A stretch of DNA of 64,000 nucleotides from Pseudosulfitobacter pseudonitzschiae. Its GTDB lineage: Bacteria > Pseudomonadota > Alphaproteobacteria > Rhodobacterales > Rhodobacteraceae. Below the pieces are notes generated by a model. The model was not told the DNA's origin and ran no database searches. It saw nothing but the letters and a program-made list of their open reading frames with translations. The stretch covers positions 248,001 to 312,000 of the forward strand of contig NZ_FQVP01000001.1 in the NCBI RefSeq assembly GCF_900129395.1, read 5' to 3'. A program made the position numbers and the translations under genes. Positions 9,134-19,319 of the stretch are shown here, piece by piece (position 1 is the stretch's first letter; each line of letters begins with the position of its first letter).

Positions 9134-11677
9134 TCAGGCGTTGCGGATGCGGGTGATCATCTCGGTGGTGTCACGGCTGAGGTTCGGGGTGGAGGCGATG
9201 CGGTCCAACTCCTTGGCCATCAGCGACTGGCGGATCTGGTCATAGCGCCGCCAGGTCTGGAAGGCCGAACACATCCGCGCGGTGGTCTGCGGGTTGACCG
9301 GATCAAGCTTGATCAACCAGTCCGCCAGCAGCGCATAGCCCGACCCGTCAGCGGCATGAAAGCCCGCGTGATGCTGCGCCAAAGCGCCCAGCGTGGCGCG
9401 AAAGCGGTTGGGGTTCTTCCAGTTGAAATCGCGGTGACGGGTCAGCGCCTTGGCGGTGTCGGCGGCATCATCCGGTTTGGCTTCGCCCACTTGCAGGGCA
9501 AACCATTTGTCCATGACCAGCCGGTCATCTTTCCACTGTGCCTCGAAATCGGCCAGTGCGGCATCGCCACGGCCCGCGCGGATCAGGTTGGCCAATGCGG
9601 CCAGTTGCTGCGTCATGTTGGTGGCGGTATCATACTGTGCCTGCGCGGTGTCACCGCCGTCCAGACGGGTCAGCAGCGACAGGGCGGCATTGCCAAGCGC
9701 ACGCATCCCGGACTGCGCGGCATCGGGCGCATAGGGCGCGGTCACCTGATGGGCGGCATAAAGCCCCGGCAGATCTTCCTTCAGCGTTTGCGCCAAGGCT
9801 TCTTTCATCGCCTCGACGGCCTCATAGATCGCCTGCGGATCGGGCGTGTCGCCCTGGCGGTGCAGCGCGGCGGCCAGTTCCGATTGCCCCGGCAGGCCCA
9901 GCATCAACGCGCGGTATGCCGGATCAAGCTGGTCGTCGCGCAGCACGGTGGCAATGCCGTTCAGGTAATCCGCATCGGGTGCGGTTCCCTTGGTGATGGA
10001 GGCCAGCAAGGACGCCAGCGCCAGCGCGCGCCCCGATTCCCAGCGGTTGAACGGGTCGGTATCGTGGGCCAGCAGGGCGGCGTGATCGGCGGCAAATTCC
10101 AGCACCACGGGCGCGGAAAAGTTGCGCAGGATGGACGCGGTAGGCTTGGCGCTGTGCCCCGCAAAGGCAAAGCTTTGCTTGGCTTCCGTCAGCTCCAGAA
10201 CCTGCGTCTCCATCACCTCGTTGCCGCTCGCGTCCAGCAGGCCAACTGCCACCGGTATCACCAGCGGTTGCGGATCGGGCGTGGCCGCGCTGGGCGGGGT
10301 ATCTTGGGCAAAGGTCAGCGTGTAGGTCGCGTTCTCGTAGGTTTCGGTAACCGTCAGGTGCGGCGTGCCCGCCTGGGAGTACCAACGTTTGAACTGGGTC
10401 AGATCGCGCCCTGTGGCATCCTCGAACACCTGCAACCAGTCCTCGATGGTGCAGGCCTGTCCGTCGTGGCGGTCAAAGTACATATTCAGCGCGTTCTTGT
10501 ACGAATCCGGCCCCGCCAGCGTGCGCAGCATGCCGATCACCTCGGCACCTTTTTCGTAAACGGTGGCGGTGTAAAAGTTGTTGATCTCCTGAAAGCTCTC
10601 GGGCCGCACCGGATGGGCCAGCGGCCCCTGATCCTCGGGGAATTGCCGTGCGCGCAGGTCGATCACGTCGTTGATGCGTTTGACCGGCGCGCTGCGCATG
10701 TCGGATGTGAACTGGCTGTCGCGATAAACGGTCAGCCCTTCTTTCAGGCACAGCTGGAACCAGTCGCGGCAGGTGATCCGGTTGCCGGTCCAGTTGTGGA
10801 AATACTCATGCGCGATGATCGCCTCGATGCGCTCGAAGTTCATGTCGGTCGAGGTTTCGGGCGAGGCCAGAACCGCCGAGGCGTTGAAGATGTTCAGCCC
10901 TTTGTTCTCCATCGCGCCCATGTTGAAATCATCCACCGCAACGATGTTGAACACATCAAGGTCATAGGCGCGCCCGTAAACCTCTTCGTCCCACTTCATG
11001 CTGTCTTTCAGCGCCTGCATCCCAAAGGCGCATTTGCCCTCGTCGCCGGGGCGCACGTACAGCGCCAGATCGACCTTGCGGCCTTCCATGGTGGTGAACG
11101 TATCACGATGCGCCACCAGATCGCCCGCGACCAGCGCGAACAGATAGGCAGGCTTGCGCCATGGGTCGTGCCATTCAGCCCAGCCGTCGCCCGCAGACAC
11201 AAGGTTGCCGTTCGACAGCAGCACCGGGTGCGGCCCGTTGATCCGCACGGTAAAAGTGCTCATGACATCGGGGCGGTCGGGGTAATAGGTGATCTTGCGA
11301 AAGCCCTGCGCCTCGCATTGGGTGCAGAACATGCCGCCCGACTGGTACAGACCTTCCAGCGCGGTGTTGGCGGCGGGATCGATCTGAACGTGGCTTTCCC
11401 ATGTGAACGGGATTGACGGGACCTCGCAGGTCAGACCCTCGGCGGTGACTTTGGGGGTCACCGTCTCGCCGTCGATCTTGGCGCTCAGCAGGGTCAGATC
11501 CTCGCCATGCAGGAAAAACGTGCGGTCGGTGGCGTCCGGTTTCGGGCTGAACCGGATGCGCGCGCGCACATGGGTGGCCGAAGGGGCCAGATCGAACGTC
11601 AGGTGCACCTCATCCACGTCAAAACCAAAGGGCGTGTAGTCGGCAAGGTATATGGTCTGGGGAGCGGCATCGCGCAT
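9134..11677 (-). CDS. pepN: Aminopeptidase N, M1 family
   Basis: An 847-residue zinc aminopeptidase of the Gram-negative PepN type (usual length about 850-870). The exopeptidase motif GAMEN is at 254-258, the zinc site HEYFH at 290-294 with the third ligand E313 in KEGLT, and the C-terminal half is the helical DUF3458 region. It removes N-terminal residues from peptides in the cytosol. The ATG at 11677 (MRDAAPQ) begins the family homology; the frame is open 42 codons further upstream but without resemblance. It heads a minus-strand operon with the SDR and two membrane proteins. Confidence 0.96.
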   Translation of the reverse strand: MRDAAPQTIYLADYTPFGFDVDEVHLTFDLAPSATHVRARIRFSPKPDATDRTFFLHGEDLTLLSAKIDGETVTPKVTAEGLTCEVPSIPFTWESHVQIDPAANTALEGLYQSGGMFCTQCEAQGFRKITYYPDRPDVMSTFTVRINGPHPVLLSNGNLVSAGDGWAEWHDPWRKPAYLFALVAGDLVAHRDTFTTMEGRKVDLALYVRPGDEGKCAFGMQALKDSMKWDEEVYGRAYDLDVFNIVAVDDFNMGAMENKGLNIFNASAVLASPETSTDMNFERIEAIIAHEYFHNWTGNRITCRDWFQLCLKEGLTVYRDSQFTSDMRSAPVKRINDVIDLRARQFPEDQGPLAHPVRPESFQEINNFYTATVYEKGAEVIGMLRTLAGPDSYKNALNMYFDRHDGQACTIEDWLQVFEDATGRDLTQFKRWYSQAGTPHLTVTETYENATYTLTFAQDTPPSAATPDPQPLVIPVAVGLLDASGNEVMETQVLELTEAKQSFAFAGHSAKPTASILRNFSAPVVLEFAADHAALLAHDTDPFNRWESGRALALASLLASITKGTAPDADYLNGIATVLRDDQLDPAYRALMLGLPGQSELAAALHRQGDTPDPQAIYEAVEAMKEALAQTLKEDLPGLYAAHQVTAPYAPDAAQSGMRALGNAALSLLTRLDGGDTAQAQYDTATNMTQQLAALANLIRAGRGDAALADFEAQWKDDRLVMDKWFALQVGEAKPDDAADTAKALTRHRDFNWKNPNRFRATLGALAQHHAGFHAADGSGYALLADWLIKLDPVNPQTTARMCSAFQTWRRYDQIRQSLMAKELDRIASTPNLSRDTTEMITRIRNA

Positions 11678-11784
11678 GGGGCTGTCCTGTCGTCGGTCGG
11701 ATGTGGAACAAAGCGTAGGTGCGGACGTTAGTTCTATGACGCTGGAGCGGCAACCCGCCGCGTAACAAAGCGAAAGGAATTGAT

Positions 11785-11970
11785 ATGTCTGCATCCGACA
11801 CACAGCTTGAAAAGCAAACGAAACGGCACAAGCCTTCCTTGTTGGGCATAGGTGCAGCCGTGGCCATCGCGGTGGTTGCGGGGGTGATCTATGTGTTTGG
11901 CGGCTTTAGCCCCGACACAGATGAAGCATCCGGCGCGCCGACGGTCACCGAGCAACAGCAAGGTAACTGA
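11785..11970 (+). CDS. Small single-pass membrane protein, 61 aa
   Basis: A 61-residue protein: a charged, basic N-terminal segment of about 18 residues, one transmembrane helix ([20 protein letters not shown], residues 18-37), and a short acidic, Thr/Gln-rich tail outside. A Shine-Dalgarno AAAGGA lies about 8 bases upstream of the ATG, and a strong terminator follows, so this looks like a real monocistronic small gene. It is divergent from pepN. Function not known. Confidence 0.72.
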   Translation: MSASDTQLEKQTKRHKPSLLGIGAAVAIAVVAGVIYVFGGFSPDTDEASGAPTVTEQQQGN

Positions 11971-12006
11971 TCCGCTTGGCGCCACGCGCCCCTGGACCCC
12001 GTCTGG

Positions 12007-12040
12007 AACCGGTCACAGCCTGTCGGCTGTGCCGGTTTTT
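12007..12040 (+). terminator. Intrinsic terminator after the small membrane protein
   Basis: AACCGG-T-CACAGCC (12007-12020) pairs with GGCTGTG-CCGGTT (12025-12037) around the loop TGTC, with one bulged base, and is followed by a T run to 12040. It closes the 11785 gene. Confidence 0.82.
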
Positions 12041-12087
12041 GCGTGTTTCCACAGTGATACTGCGCGACCTGCGGTCTTTGGCTCAAC

Positions 12088-12106
12088 TGGTAAACATATG
12101 TTACCA
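12088..12106. promoter_or_regulatory. Palindromic operator candidate upstream of glcB
   Basis: TGGTAA (12088-12093) and TTACCA (12101-12106) form a perfect 6-bp inverted repeat around ACATATG, which itself contains the palindrome CATATG. It sits 79 bases before the malate synthase ATG. The form fits GntR- or LacI-type operators; which regulator binds is not known. Confidence 0.5.
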
Positions 12107-12184
12107 ATCCGCCATTCGGGTGGTTTACCCTGTCGCGCTTTGGCTTTAGCTTTGGCGCCAACACGGCACAATACGGAGTTTGTC

Positions 12185-14344
12185 ATGACCAATCACGTGG
12201 ATCGCAGCGGCCTGAGCGTTGCCCCCGAGCTGGCCGCCTTTATCGAGGATCGCGCCCTGCCTGGCACCGGCGTGGACGCCAGCACGTTCTGGGCAGGTTT
12301 TGCCAGCATCGTGGCAGACCTCGGCCCCAAGACCCGGAAGATGCTGGCCAGGCGCGAGGACATTCAGGAGCAGATTGACGCCTGGCACGTCGAACGCCGT
12401 GGCCAGCCGCATGACGCCGAAAGCTACACCGCCTTCCTGCGCGAGATCGGCTATCTGGTGCCCGAGGGCGCGCCGTTCGAGATCGACACCGCAAACGTGG
12501 ACCCCGAGATTGCCAATATCCCCGGTCCGCAGCTGGTGGTGCCGATCACCAATGCCCGCTTTGCGCTGAACGCGGCCAATGCGCGCTGGGGCAGCCTGTA
12601 TGACGCGCTCTATGGCACCGATGCGCTGGGCGATTTGCCTGCGGGCAAAGGGTATGACCCCAAGCGCGGCGCGCGTGTGATCGAATGGGCCAAGGGGTTT
12701 TTGGACAAGGCCGCGCCGCTTTCGCGCGGTGCATGGGCGTCGGTGGACGGTGTTTCGGTGTCGGATGGTTCCCTGACGCTGACCGCAGGCGGCAACAGTG
12801 CCGCGCTGGCCACGCCTGACGCTTTCGTGGGCTACGGCGGCGATGCAAGCGCACCTGACTTCGTGTTGCTGCGCAACAACGGGCTGCACATCCAGATCAT
12901 GCTGGACCGCGGCACCGACATCGGCGGCAGCGACCCGGCGGGCATCTCGGACGTGCGGCTGGAATCGGCCATGTCCACCATCATGGACTGCGAAGACAGC
13001 GTCGCAGCGGTGGACGCCGAGGACAAGGTGGTGGCCTATGGCAACTGGCTGGGCCTGATGAAGGGTGACCTGCAAGAGACCTTTGAAAAGGGCGGCCAGC
13101 AGATGACCCGCAAGATGGCGGATGACATCGCCTATACCGCCGCCGACGGCAGCGCCGCCCGCCTGAAAGGCCGGTCGCTGATGCTGGTGCGCAACGTCGG
13201 CCACCTGATGACCAACCCCGCGATTCTGGACGCCGAAGGCCGCGAAATCAGCGAAGGGTTGATGGACGCGATGATCACGACACTGATCGCCATGCACGAT
13301 CTGAAAAAATCGGACGGCCTGCGCAATTCGGTGGCCGGATCGGTCTATGTGGTCAAACCCAAGATGCACGGGCCGGAAGAGGTCGCACTGGCCGACGAGA
13401 TTTTCACGCGGGTGGAAAAGGTGCTGGGCCTGCCTGCCAACACGGTCAAGCTGGGCATCATGGACGAGGAACGCCGCACGTCGGTGAACCTGGCCGAATG
13501 CATCCGCGCCGCGAAATCGCGGGTGGCGTTTATCAACACCGGTTTCCTGGACCGGACCGGCGATGAAATCCACACCTCGATGGAAGCGGGGCCGATGGTG
13601 CCCAAGGGCGAGATGAAGTCTGCGGCCTGGATTGCCTCCTACGAGGATCGCAACGTCGACATCGGGTTGGCCTGCGGCCTGCAAGGCAAGGCGCAGATCG
13701 GCAAGGGGATGTGGGCCATGCCCGACCTGATGGCCGATATGCTGAAGGCCAAGATCGGTCATCCGAAATCCGGTGCCAACTGCGCATGGGTGCCGTCGCC
13801 CACCGCCGCCACGCTGCACGCGACGCATTACCACGAGGTGGACGTGCTGGCCCGTCAGGACGAGATCAAGGCGGGCGGGCCGCGCGGCACGCTGGAGGAT
13901 CTGCTGACCATTCCGGTGATGGACGGCCGCAACCTGAGCGACGCGGAAATCGCACAAGAGATCGAGAACAACGCCCAAGGCATCCTGGGCTACGTTGTGC
14001 GCTGGGTCGATCAGGGCGTGGGCTGTTCCAAGGTGCCGGACATTCACGACGTGGGCCTGATGGAAGACCGCGCAACCTGTCGGATCTCGGCGCAGGCGCT
14101 GGCCAACTGGCTGCATCATGGGGTGATCTCTGAGGATCAGGTGATGGCGGGCCTGCGCAAGATGGCCGCTGTCGTGGACAAGCAGAACGCACATGATGCG
14201 TCCTATACGCCGATGGCCCCGGGGTTTGACGGCGTGGCCTTTGCCGCCGCCTGTGATCTGGTGCTGAAAGGGCGGGTGCAGCCGTCGGGCTATACCGAAC
14301 CGGTGTTGCACGCGCGTCGGCTTGAGCTGAAGGCCAAAGCCTGA
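12185..14344 (+). CDS. glcB: Malate synthase G
   Basis: A 719-residue malate synthase G (family about 720-730), the monomeric enzyme that condenses glyoxylate with acetyl-CoA to malate. Recognisable blocks are [16 protein letters not shown] near 266-281 (acidic metal-binding region), [13 protein letters not shown], the [20 protein letters not shown] stretch around 450-470, and [18 protein letters not shown]. The start at 12185 (MTNHVDRS) matches the family; the open frame extends upstream without resemblance. A palindrome upstream is a possible operator, and a hairpin terminator follows. isocitrate lyase is not in the window, so glyoxylate may come from glycolate or purines as well. Confidence 0.96.
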   Translation: MTNHVDRSGLSVAPELAAFIEDRALPGTGVDASTFWAGFASIVADLGPKTRKMLARREDIQEQIDAWHVERRGQPHDAESYTAFLREIGYLVPEGAPFEIDTANVDPEIANIPGPQLVVPITNARFALNAANARWGSLYDALYGTDALGDLPAGKGYDPKRGARVIEWAKGFLDKAAPLSRGAWASVDGVSVSDGSLTLTAGGNSAALATPDAFVGYGGDASAPDFVLLRNNGLHIQIMLDRGTDIGGSDPAGISDVRLESAMSTIMDCEDSVAAVDAEDKVVAYGNWLGLMKGDLQETFEKGGQQMTRKMADDIAYTAADGSAARLKGRSLMLVRNVGHLMTNPAILDAEGREISEGLMDAMITTLIAMHDLKKSDGLRNSVAGSVYVVKPKMHGPEEVALADEIFTRVEKVLGLPANTVKLGIMDEERRTSVNLAECIRAAKSRVAFINTGFLDRTGDEIHTSMEAGPMVPKGEMKSAAWIASYEDRNVDIGLACGLQGKAQIGKGMWAMPDLMADMLKAKIGHPKSGANCAWVPSPTAATLHATHYHEVDVLARQDEIKAGGPRGTLEDLLTIPVMDGRNLSDAEIAQEIENNAQGILGYVVRWVDQGVGCSKVPDIHDVGLMEDRATCRISAQALANWLHHGVISEDQVMAGLRKMAAVVDKQNAHDASYTPMAPGFDGVAFAAACDLVLKGRVQPSGYTEPVLHARRLELKAKA

Positions 14345-14350
14345 AGCGGA

Positions 14351-14380
14351 CCGGGCAGGCGTCTGTCTGCCCGGTGTCTT
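14351..14380 (+). terminator. Hairpin terminator after glcB
   Basis: CCGGGCAG (14351-14358) pairs perfectly with CTGCCCGG (14367-14374) around an 8-base loop, seven bases after the glcB stop. The following TGTCTT is only moderately T-rich. Confidence 0.65.
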
Positions 14381-14546
14381 GCGACGCTCCCCCGAGGGTT
14401 TCCTGAACCTGCAAAGGGGGCGCGCTGACGCTGCTGCATTGCTGGGCAAAATTCGTGCATTCTGTGCGGAACGGTGCGTCAGGCTGGGCAAGCGCTTTGC
14501 CCTGCGATATAAAACCGTTACACAAGGCGAGAGCGAAGGGACCCCA

Positions 14547-15323
14547 ATGGCACGTCCGGTTGTCGGAATTATCAGCAACGCACATGTGATCGGTGACGAT
14601 TACAAGGTGCATGCCGGTGGCATGATGAACACCTCGGCCATTGCCGAGGTTTCGGGCGCGATCCCGCTTCTGGTGGCGGCGGACCCTGCGCTGAACACCG
14701 CGCAAGAGCTGTTGGAAGTGTGCGACGGCTTCCTGTTCACGGGCGGGCGCCCCAACGTGCACCCCGAGGAATACGGAGAGCAGGCCACCGCGGCGCATGG
14801 TGATTTCGACCGCGCGCGCGATGCGGTGACGCTGCCGTTGATTCGCGCCTGTGTCGAACGAGGACAGCCGTTTTTCGGCGTCTGTCGCGGCTTTCAGGAG
14901 GTCAACGTGGCGATGGGCGGAAGCCTTTATCCCGAGATCCGCGACCTGCCGGGGCGCACCAACCACCGGATGCCGCCCGACGGGACGCTGGAAGAGAAAT
15001 TCGCCCTGCGCCACGAGGTCACCTTTACCGAAGGCGGGCCGTTCCACCGGTTGCTGGGCAAACAGGCGGTGATGACCAACACGCTGCACGGGCAGGGGAT
15101 CAAGGCGGCAGGCAACCGCGTGGTGATTGACGGCTATGCCCCCGATGGCACGCCCGAGGCGATCTATATCGACGGCGCGCCGGGCTTTACCATGTCCGTA
15201 CAGTGGCACCCGGAATACAATGCAAGCATGGACCCCGTGTCCAAGGTGTTGTTCGGTGCCTTTGGCGAGGCCCTGCGCGATTGGGTCGCGGGCAAGGCAC
15301 GCCCGGCGTTGAAAACCGCCTGA
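14547..15323 (+). CDS. Class I glutamine amidotransferase-like hydrolase, PuuD type
   Basis: A 258-residue gamma-glutamyl-gamma-aminobutyrate hydrolase-like protein. The nucleophile elbow FFGVCRGFQE places Cys at 113, and the His-Glu pair is in QWHPEYN (H221, E223), completing the class I GATase triad. PuuD cleaves gamma-Glu-GABA in putrescine breakdown; relatives act on other gamma-glutamyl amides. No other puu genes are beside it, though an Orn/Lys/Arg decarboxylase lies further along. The ATG at 14547 has GAAGGG upstream. Confidence 0.88.
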   Translation: MARPVVGIISNAHVIGDDYKVHAGGMMNTSAIAEVSGAIPLLVAADPALNTAQELLEVCDGFLFTGGRPNVHPEEYGEQATAAHGDFDRARDAVTLPLIRACVERGQPFFGVCRGFQEVNVAMGGSLYPEIRDLPGRTNHRMPPDGTLEEKFALRHEVTFTEGGPFHRLLGKQAVMTNTLHGQGIKAAGNRVVIDGYAPDGTPEAIYIDGAPGFTMSVQWHPEYNASMDPVSKVLFGAFGEALRDWVAGKARPALKTA

Positions 15324-15335
15324 GCCATTGAAACA

Positions 15336-15842
15336 TCAGGCCGCGGCGTTGTCCCGTGGCATCGTCCATGTCCCCGCGCGCAAGGCGCGGTGCAGGGACG
15401 TGTGCGGCCATTGGCGTGGATCGGTGACCAGGCCCGCTTGCACAGGGGCGGAATAGATCATGTGGCGGTGCGCTGCGATGTCGTCCGGGTCCGACAGCCG
15501 GTGCGCCCAGACCCCGCGCTGCCATATCCCCTTGTCCCCGTTCCGCACCGATGCCGGATGGCGGTGGACGGGTGCGGGCAAGCCGCGCGAAAACTGTGCC
15601 TTCAACAGGCCCCAGCGGCGGGACACCTCTGCATCGCCTTCGGGCAGGGTCCAGATGGTGTGAATCGTGTTGGGCAGCACCACGATATCGTCAATCTGAA
15701 AGGGATACGCAGAAAGCGCCGTGCGCGTCGCATTGCGCAGGCGGTTCATTTCCCGCAGCAACAGGTCCGACCGCCTGTCCTGCAGGCGGACGGTGAAGAA
15801 AAAAATGCACGCGGGCGGCGTTTGTTGTGAAGCGTGTCGCAT
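15336..15842 (-). CDS. REP-associated tyrosine transposase (RAYT)-like protein, active site altered
   Basis: A 168-residue Y1-type transposase of the IS200-related RAYT group. Family blocks are clear: VVLPNTIHTIWTLPEGDAEV (about residues 54-73), then SRRWGLLKAQFSRGL, then GIWQRGVWAHRLSDPDDI and AHRHMIYSAPVQAGLV. Compared with the usual PDHLH and YIHYNPVKHG as I remember them, the first His of the HUH pair is Thr here and the position of the catalytic Tyr is Met, with a Tyr two residues later. It may therefore be catalytically impaired. No terminal repeats were found around it; one hairpin lies 100 bases upstream. It is convergent with the PuuD-like gene. Start without a clear Shine-Dalgarno. 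Confidence 0.78.
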   Translation of the reverse strand: MRHASQQTPPACIFFFTVRLQDRRSDLLLREMNRLRNATRTALSAYPFQIDDIVVLPNTIHTIWTLPEGDAEVSRRWGLLKAQFSRGLPAPVHRHPASVRNGDKGIWQRGVWAHRLSDPDDIAAHRHMIYSAPVQAGLVTDPRQWPHTSLHRALRAGTWTMPRDNAAA

Positions 15843-15954
15843 CCTGCCAGCCTGACCCAAACCGGGTTAACGATGCGTGAATCCCATATATGTTTGCCTT
15901 TGACGCGCCTCGCGCACAGTGCCGCGACCATGTGACTGGATGACCCAAGGTCAC

Positions 15955-15973
15955 CGCGCATGAAAAATGCGCG
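15955..15973. repeat. Perfect hairpin between RAYT gene and pntA
   Basis: CGCGCAT (15955-15961) and ATGCGCG (15967-15973) form a 7-bp perfect inverted repeat with a GAAAA loop. It lies between the divergent RAYT and pntA genes and could be a REP-like palindrome or a leader hairpin of pntA. Confidence 0.45.
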
Positions 15974-16107
15974 TGGCCTGTGTTTTCTTTGCACTTATTG
16001 CTCTGCATCGCAGCGTCGCTGCTTGTATCTGGGGCCGGTGCAGGCTAGTCACGATGTCGTTAACCGCCGTCAAGGCGGCGGATATGGAATCAAACGGGGG
16101 GTGCGCG

Positions 16108-17682
16108 GTGAAAATCGGAACACCAAAGGAAATACTGAGCGGCGAACGCCGCGTGGCAATGACGCCTGACAGCGCGTTGATGCTGCAAAAGCTCGGGCAT
16201 GAGTGCATTATTGAAACAGGCGCAGGCGCCGAGGCCGGCTTTGCCGATGCCGACTATAAAGCCGCAGGCGTAGAGATTGCCAAAACCGCAGCGGCCCTGT
16301 GGAAAGCGGCGGATGTCGTGGCCAAGGTGCGCGCGCCCGAAGAAGTCGAGGTGAAACGTCTGCGCGATGGCCAGACGCTGATTTCGCTGATCAACCCAAG
16401 CGCCAACGCAGACCTGCTTGAAACCGCAGCCAAAAAAGGCAGCACGGTTATCGCCATGGACATGGTGCCCCGCATCAGCCGTGCGCAGAAAATGGACGTG
16501 TTGTCGTCGATGGCCAACATCGCGGGCTACCGCGCGGTGATCGAGGCGGGCAACAACTTTGGCCGCTTTTTCACCGGCCAGATCACGGCGGCGGGCAAGG
16601 TGCCCCCGGCCAAGGTTCTGGTGGTTGGTGCGGGTGTCGCCGGTCTGGCGGCCGTGGGCACATCCACATCGCTGGGCGCGATCACATACGCTTTTGACGT
16701 GCGCCCCGAAGTGGCCGAACAGATCGAATCCATGGGCGCCGAATTCGTCTATCTGGATTTTGAAGAGGAACAACAGGACGGTTCCGCCTCGGGCGGCTAT
16801 GCATCGGTTTCCAGCCCCGAGTTCCGCGAGGCGCAGCTGGCCAAGTTCCGCGAGCTGGCCCCTGAAATGGACATCGTCATCACCACGGCGCTGATCCCCA
16901 ACCGCGAGGCCCCCGAGCTGTGGACCGAAGACATGGTTGCGGCCATGAAATCCGGTTCGGTCATCGTGGACCTGGCCGCCGAGCGTGGCGGCAACTGCAA
17001 GCTGACCGTCAAGGACGAGAAAATCGTCACGGAAAACGGCGTAACCATCATCGGCTACACCGATTTCCCCAGCCGGATGGCCACACAGGCGTCGACCCTG
17101 TTTGCGACCAACATCCGCCACATGATGACGGATCTGACGCCGGACAAAGACGGCGTGATCAACCACAACATGGAAGACGACGTGATCCGCGGCGCGACCG
17201 TGACACACGCCAACGAAATCACCTTCCCACCACCGCCGCCCAAAGTGGCCGCCATCGCGGCAGCCCCGAAAAAGGAAGCGGTCAAGGAACTGACGCCGGA
17301 AGAAAAACGCGCCGCCGAAGTGGCCGCGTTCAAGGCGCAGACCAAGAACCAGGTGACCTTGCTGGTCGTTGGTGCGGTGTTGTTGCTGGCCGTGGGCCTT
17401 GTGGCACCTGCCAGCTTCATGCAGCACTTTATCGTGTTTGTCCTGTCGGTCTTTGTCGGGTTCCAGGTGATCTGGGGCGTGGCGCACAGCCTGCACACAC
17501 CGCTGATGGCGGTGACCAACGCGATCTCTTCGATCATCATTCTGGGTGCCTTGGTGCAGATCGGGTCGGGGTCGTTCCTCGTGGTCGTTCTGGCGGCGAT
17601 TTCGGTCTTTATGACCGGGATCAACATCTTTGGCGGCTTCCTTGTGACACGGCGTATGCTCGCCATGTTCCAGAAATCTTAA
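16108..17682 (+). CDS. pntA: NAD(P) transhydrogenase subunit alpha
   Basis: A 524-residue PntA. Domain I (NAD-binding, extracytoplasmic membrane face on the cytosolic side) occupies about residues 1-380 with VKIGTPKEILSGERRVAMTP at the start and the Rossmann motif VVGAGVAGLAAVGT near 172-185; a Pro/Ala-rich linker follows, then three to four membrane helices to the C terminus. With PntB it couples proton entry to NADPH formation. The single-chain layout is that of E. coli PntA (510 aa). The GTG at 16108 is preceded by a G-rich run; an ATG at 16084 is an alternative. pntB follows 13 bases later. Confidence 0.94.
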   Translation: MKIGTPKEILSGERRVAMTPDSALMLQKLGHECIIETGAGAEAGFADADYKAAGVEIAKTAAALWKAADVVAKVRAPEEVEVKRLRDGQTLISLINPSANADLLETAAKKGSTVIAMDMVPRISRAQKMDVLSSMANIAGYRAVIEAGNNFGRFFTGQITAAGKVPPAKVLVVGAGVAGLAAVGTSTSLGAITYAFDVRPEVAEQIESMGAEFVYLDFEEEQQDGSASGGYASVSSPEFREAQLAKFRELAPEMDIVITTALIPNREAPELWTEDMVAAMKSGSVIVDLAAERGGNCKLTVKDEKIVTENGVTIIGYTDFPSRMATQASTLFATNIRHMMTDLTPDKDGVINHNMEDDVIRGATVTHANEITFPPPPPKVAAIAAAPKKEAVKELTPEEKRAAEVAAFKAQTKNQVTLLVVGAVLLLAVGLVAPASFMQHFIVFVLSVFVGFQVIWGVAHSLHTPLMAVTNAISSIIILGALVQIGSGSFLVVVLAAISVFMTGINIFGGFLVTRRMLAMFQKS

Positions 17683-17695
17683 AGGGGCTTAGACA

Positions 17696-19132
17696 ATGGA
17701 TTTTGGATTTACGACAGCGGCCTATGTGGTCGCGGCCATCCTCTTCATCCTCAGCCTTGGCGGTTTGTCGGGACAGGAAAGCGCCAAGCGCGCGGTGTGG
17801 TACGGCATTGCCGGCATGGCGCTGGCGGTCTTTGCCACGCTGATCGGACCGGGGGCGGGCTATTGGCTGTTGTCCCTCGTGCTGATCGCGGCAGGCGGGG
17901 CCATCGGGTACCAACTGGCGACCAAGGTGCAGATGACACAAATGCCCGAGCTTGTGGCGGCGATGCACTCGCTGGTCGGTCTGGCGGCGGTGTTCGTGGG
18001 TTTTGTCGCACATTTCGAGATTGGCAATGTGGCGGCCGCGATGGCGGACGGCACGGTCAAGGAACTGGGCAATTTCGGCCAGTTGATTGCCAAGAAAGAA
18101 GCGGTCGAGATCAACATTCTGCAGGTTGAGCTGTTCCTGGGCATTTTCATCGGTGCGGTGACCTTCACCGGCTCGGTGATTGCCTATGGCAAGCTGGCAG
18201 GCCGTGTGAATTCGGCGGCGACCAAGCTGCCGGGCGGTCACGTTCTGAACGCAGCGGCGGCGGGCCTCTCGCTGATCTGCCTGATCTGGTACGTCAACAC
18301 GGGCGGCTTCCTGCCCCTGATCCTGATGACGCTGGCGGCGCTGTTCATCGGCTATCACCTGATCATGGGCATCGGCGGCGCCGATATGCCGGTGGTTGTG
18401 TCGATGCTGAACAGCTATTCCGGTTGGGCGGCGGCGGCCATCGGCTTCAGCCTGGGCAACGACCTGCTGATCGTGGTCGGCGCGCTGGTGGGCTCGTCCG
18501 GTGCGATCCTGTCCTACATCATGTGCAAGGCGATGAACCGCAGCTTTGTCAGTGTGATCCTGGGCGGCTTTGGCGGCACCAAGGGCCCGCAGATGGAAGT
18601 CGAGGGCGAACAGGTTGCGATCGAGGCGGACGGCGTGGCCGCGGCCCTGAACGAGGCGGACAGCATCGTGATCATCCCCGGTTACGGCATGGCCGTGGCG
18701 CAGGCGCAGCAGGGCGTGGCCGAGCTGACGCGCAAGCTGCGCGCGGCGGGCAAGACCGTGCGTTTCGCCATTCACCCCGTTGCGGGGCGTCTGCCGGGTC
18801 ACATGAACGTGCTGCTGGCCGAGGCCAAGGTGCCCTATGACATCGTGCTGGAGATGGACGAGATCAACGAGGACTTCCCCGATACGGACGTCGCCATCGT
18901 GATCGGCTCGAACGACATCGTGAACCCTGCCGCACAGGACGATCCCAACAGCCCCATCGCCGGCATGCCGGTTCTGGAATGCTGGAAGGCCAAGCAGGTG
19001 TTCGTCAGCAAACGCGGTCAGGGCACCGGTTATTCGGGCATCGAGAACCCGCTGTTTTTCAAGGAAAACACGCGCATGTTCTATGGCGATGCCAAGGCGT
19101 CCATCGACAAACTGCTGCCGATGATCGACTGA
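17696..19132 (+). CDS. pntB: NAD(P) transhydrogenase subunit beta
   Basis: A 478-residue PntB (E. coli 462). About eight to nine membrane helices cover residues 1-265, followed by the NADP(H)-binding domain III with [13 protein letters not shown] near 326-338, the [18 protein letters not shown] stretch near 360-377, and the [12 protein letters not shown] and [10 protein letters not shown] loops that close over NADP(H). It forms the proton channel and NADP site with PntA. It is the last gene of the pntAB operon and is followed by a strong terminator. Confidence 0.95.
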   Translation: MDFGFTTAAYVVAAILFILSLGGLSGQESAKRAVWYGIAGMALAVFATLIGPGAGYWLLSLVLIAAGGAIGYQLATKVQMTQMPELVAAMHSLVGLAAVFVGFVAHFEIGNVAAAMADGTVKELGNFGQLIAKKEAVEINILQVELFLGIFIGAVTFTGSVIAYGKLAGRVNSAATKLPGGHVLNAAAAGLSLICLIWYVNTGGFLPLILMTLAALFIGYHLIMGIGGADMPVVVSMLNSYSGWAAAAIGFSLGNDLLIVVGALVGSSGAILSYIMCKAMNRSFVSVILGGFGGTKGPQMEVEGEQVAIEADGVAAALNEADSIVIIPGYGMAVAQAQQGVAELTRKLRAAGKTVRFAIHPVAGRLPGHMNVLLAEAKVPYDIVLEMDEINEDFPDTDVAIVIGSNDIVNPAAQDDPNSPIAGMPVLECWKAKQVFVSKRGQGTGYSGIENPLFFKENTRMFYGDAKASIDKLLPMID

Positions 19133-19152
19133 ACCGGTTCAATACCAAGGTG

Positions 19153-19183
19153 AAAAGGCAGGCCCCCAGTGGCCTGCCTTTTT
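19153..19183 (+). terminator. Intrinsic terminator of pntAB
   Basis: A 12-bp perfect stem (AAAAGGCAGGCC at 19153-19164 with GGCCTGCCTTTT at 19171-19182) and a six-base loop, running into T residues. It lies 20 bases after the pntB stop. Confidence 0.9.
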
Positions 19184-19319
19184 GTTTTGGCGGTGCCGGC
19201 TTTGGGCCGGTATACTGTCGTATTCTGTATGACATTGATATTGCTGCATTTTTTTGTTTCTTTTTTGTGACTGCTTCGCTATGTCTCTCGGTCAGCAGAT
19301 ACCAACAGGGCCGCCCCTC

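Noticed and set aside
9356-11416. Plus-strand open frame of about 690 codons antisense to pepN
   Set aside because: The composition is His/Gly/Arg/Val-rich as expected of an antisense shadow; pepN on the other strand is unmistakable.
12146-14578. Minus-strand open frame of 810 codons antisense to glcB
   Set aside because: It is a shadow of malate synthase G; no start signal or domain was seen.
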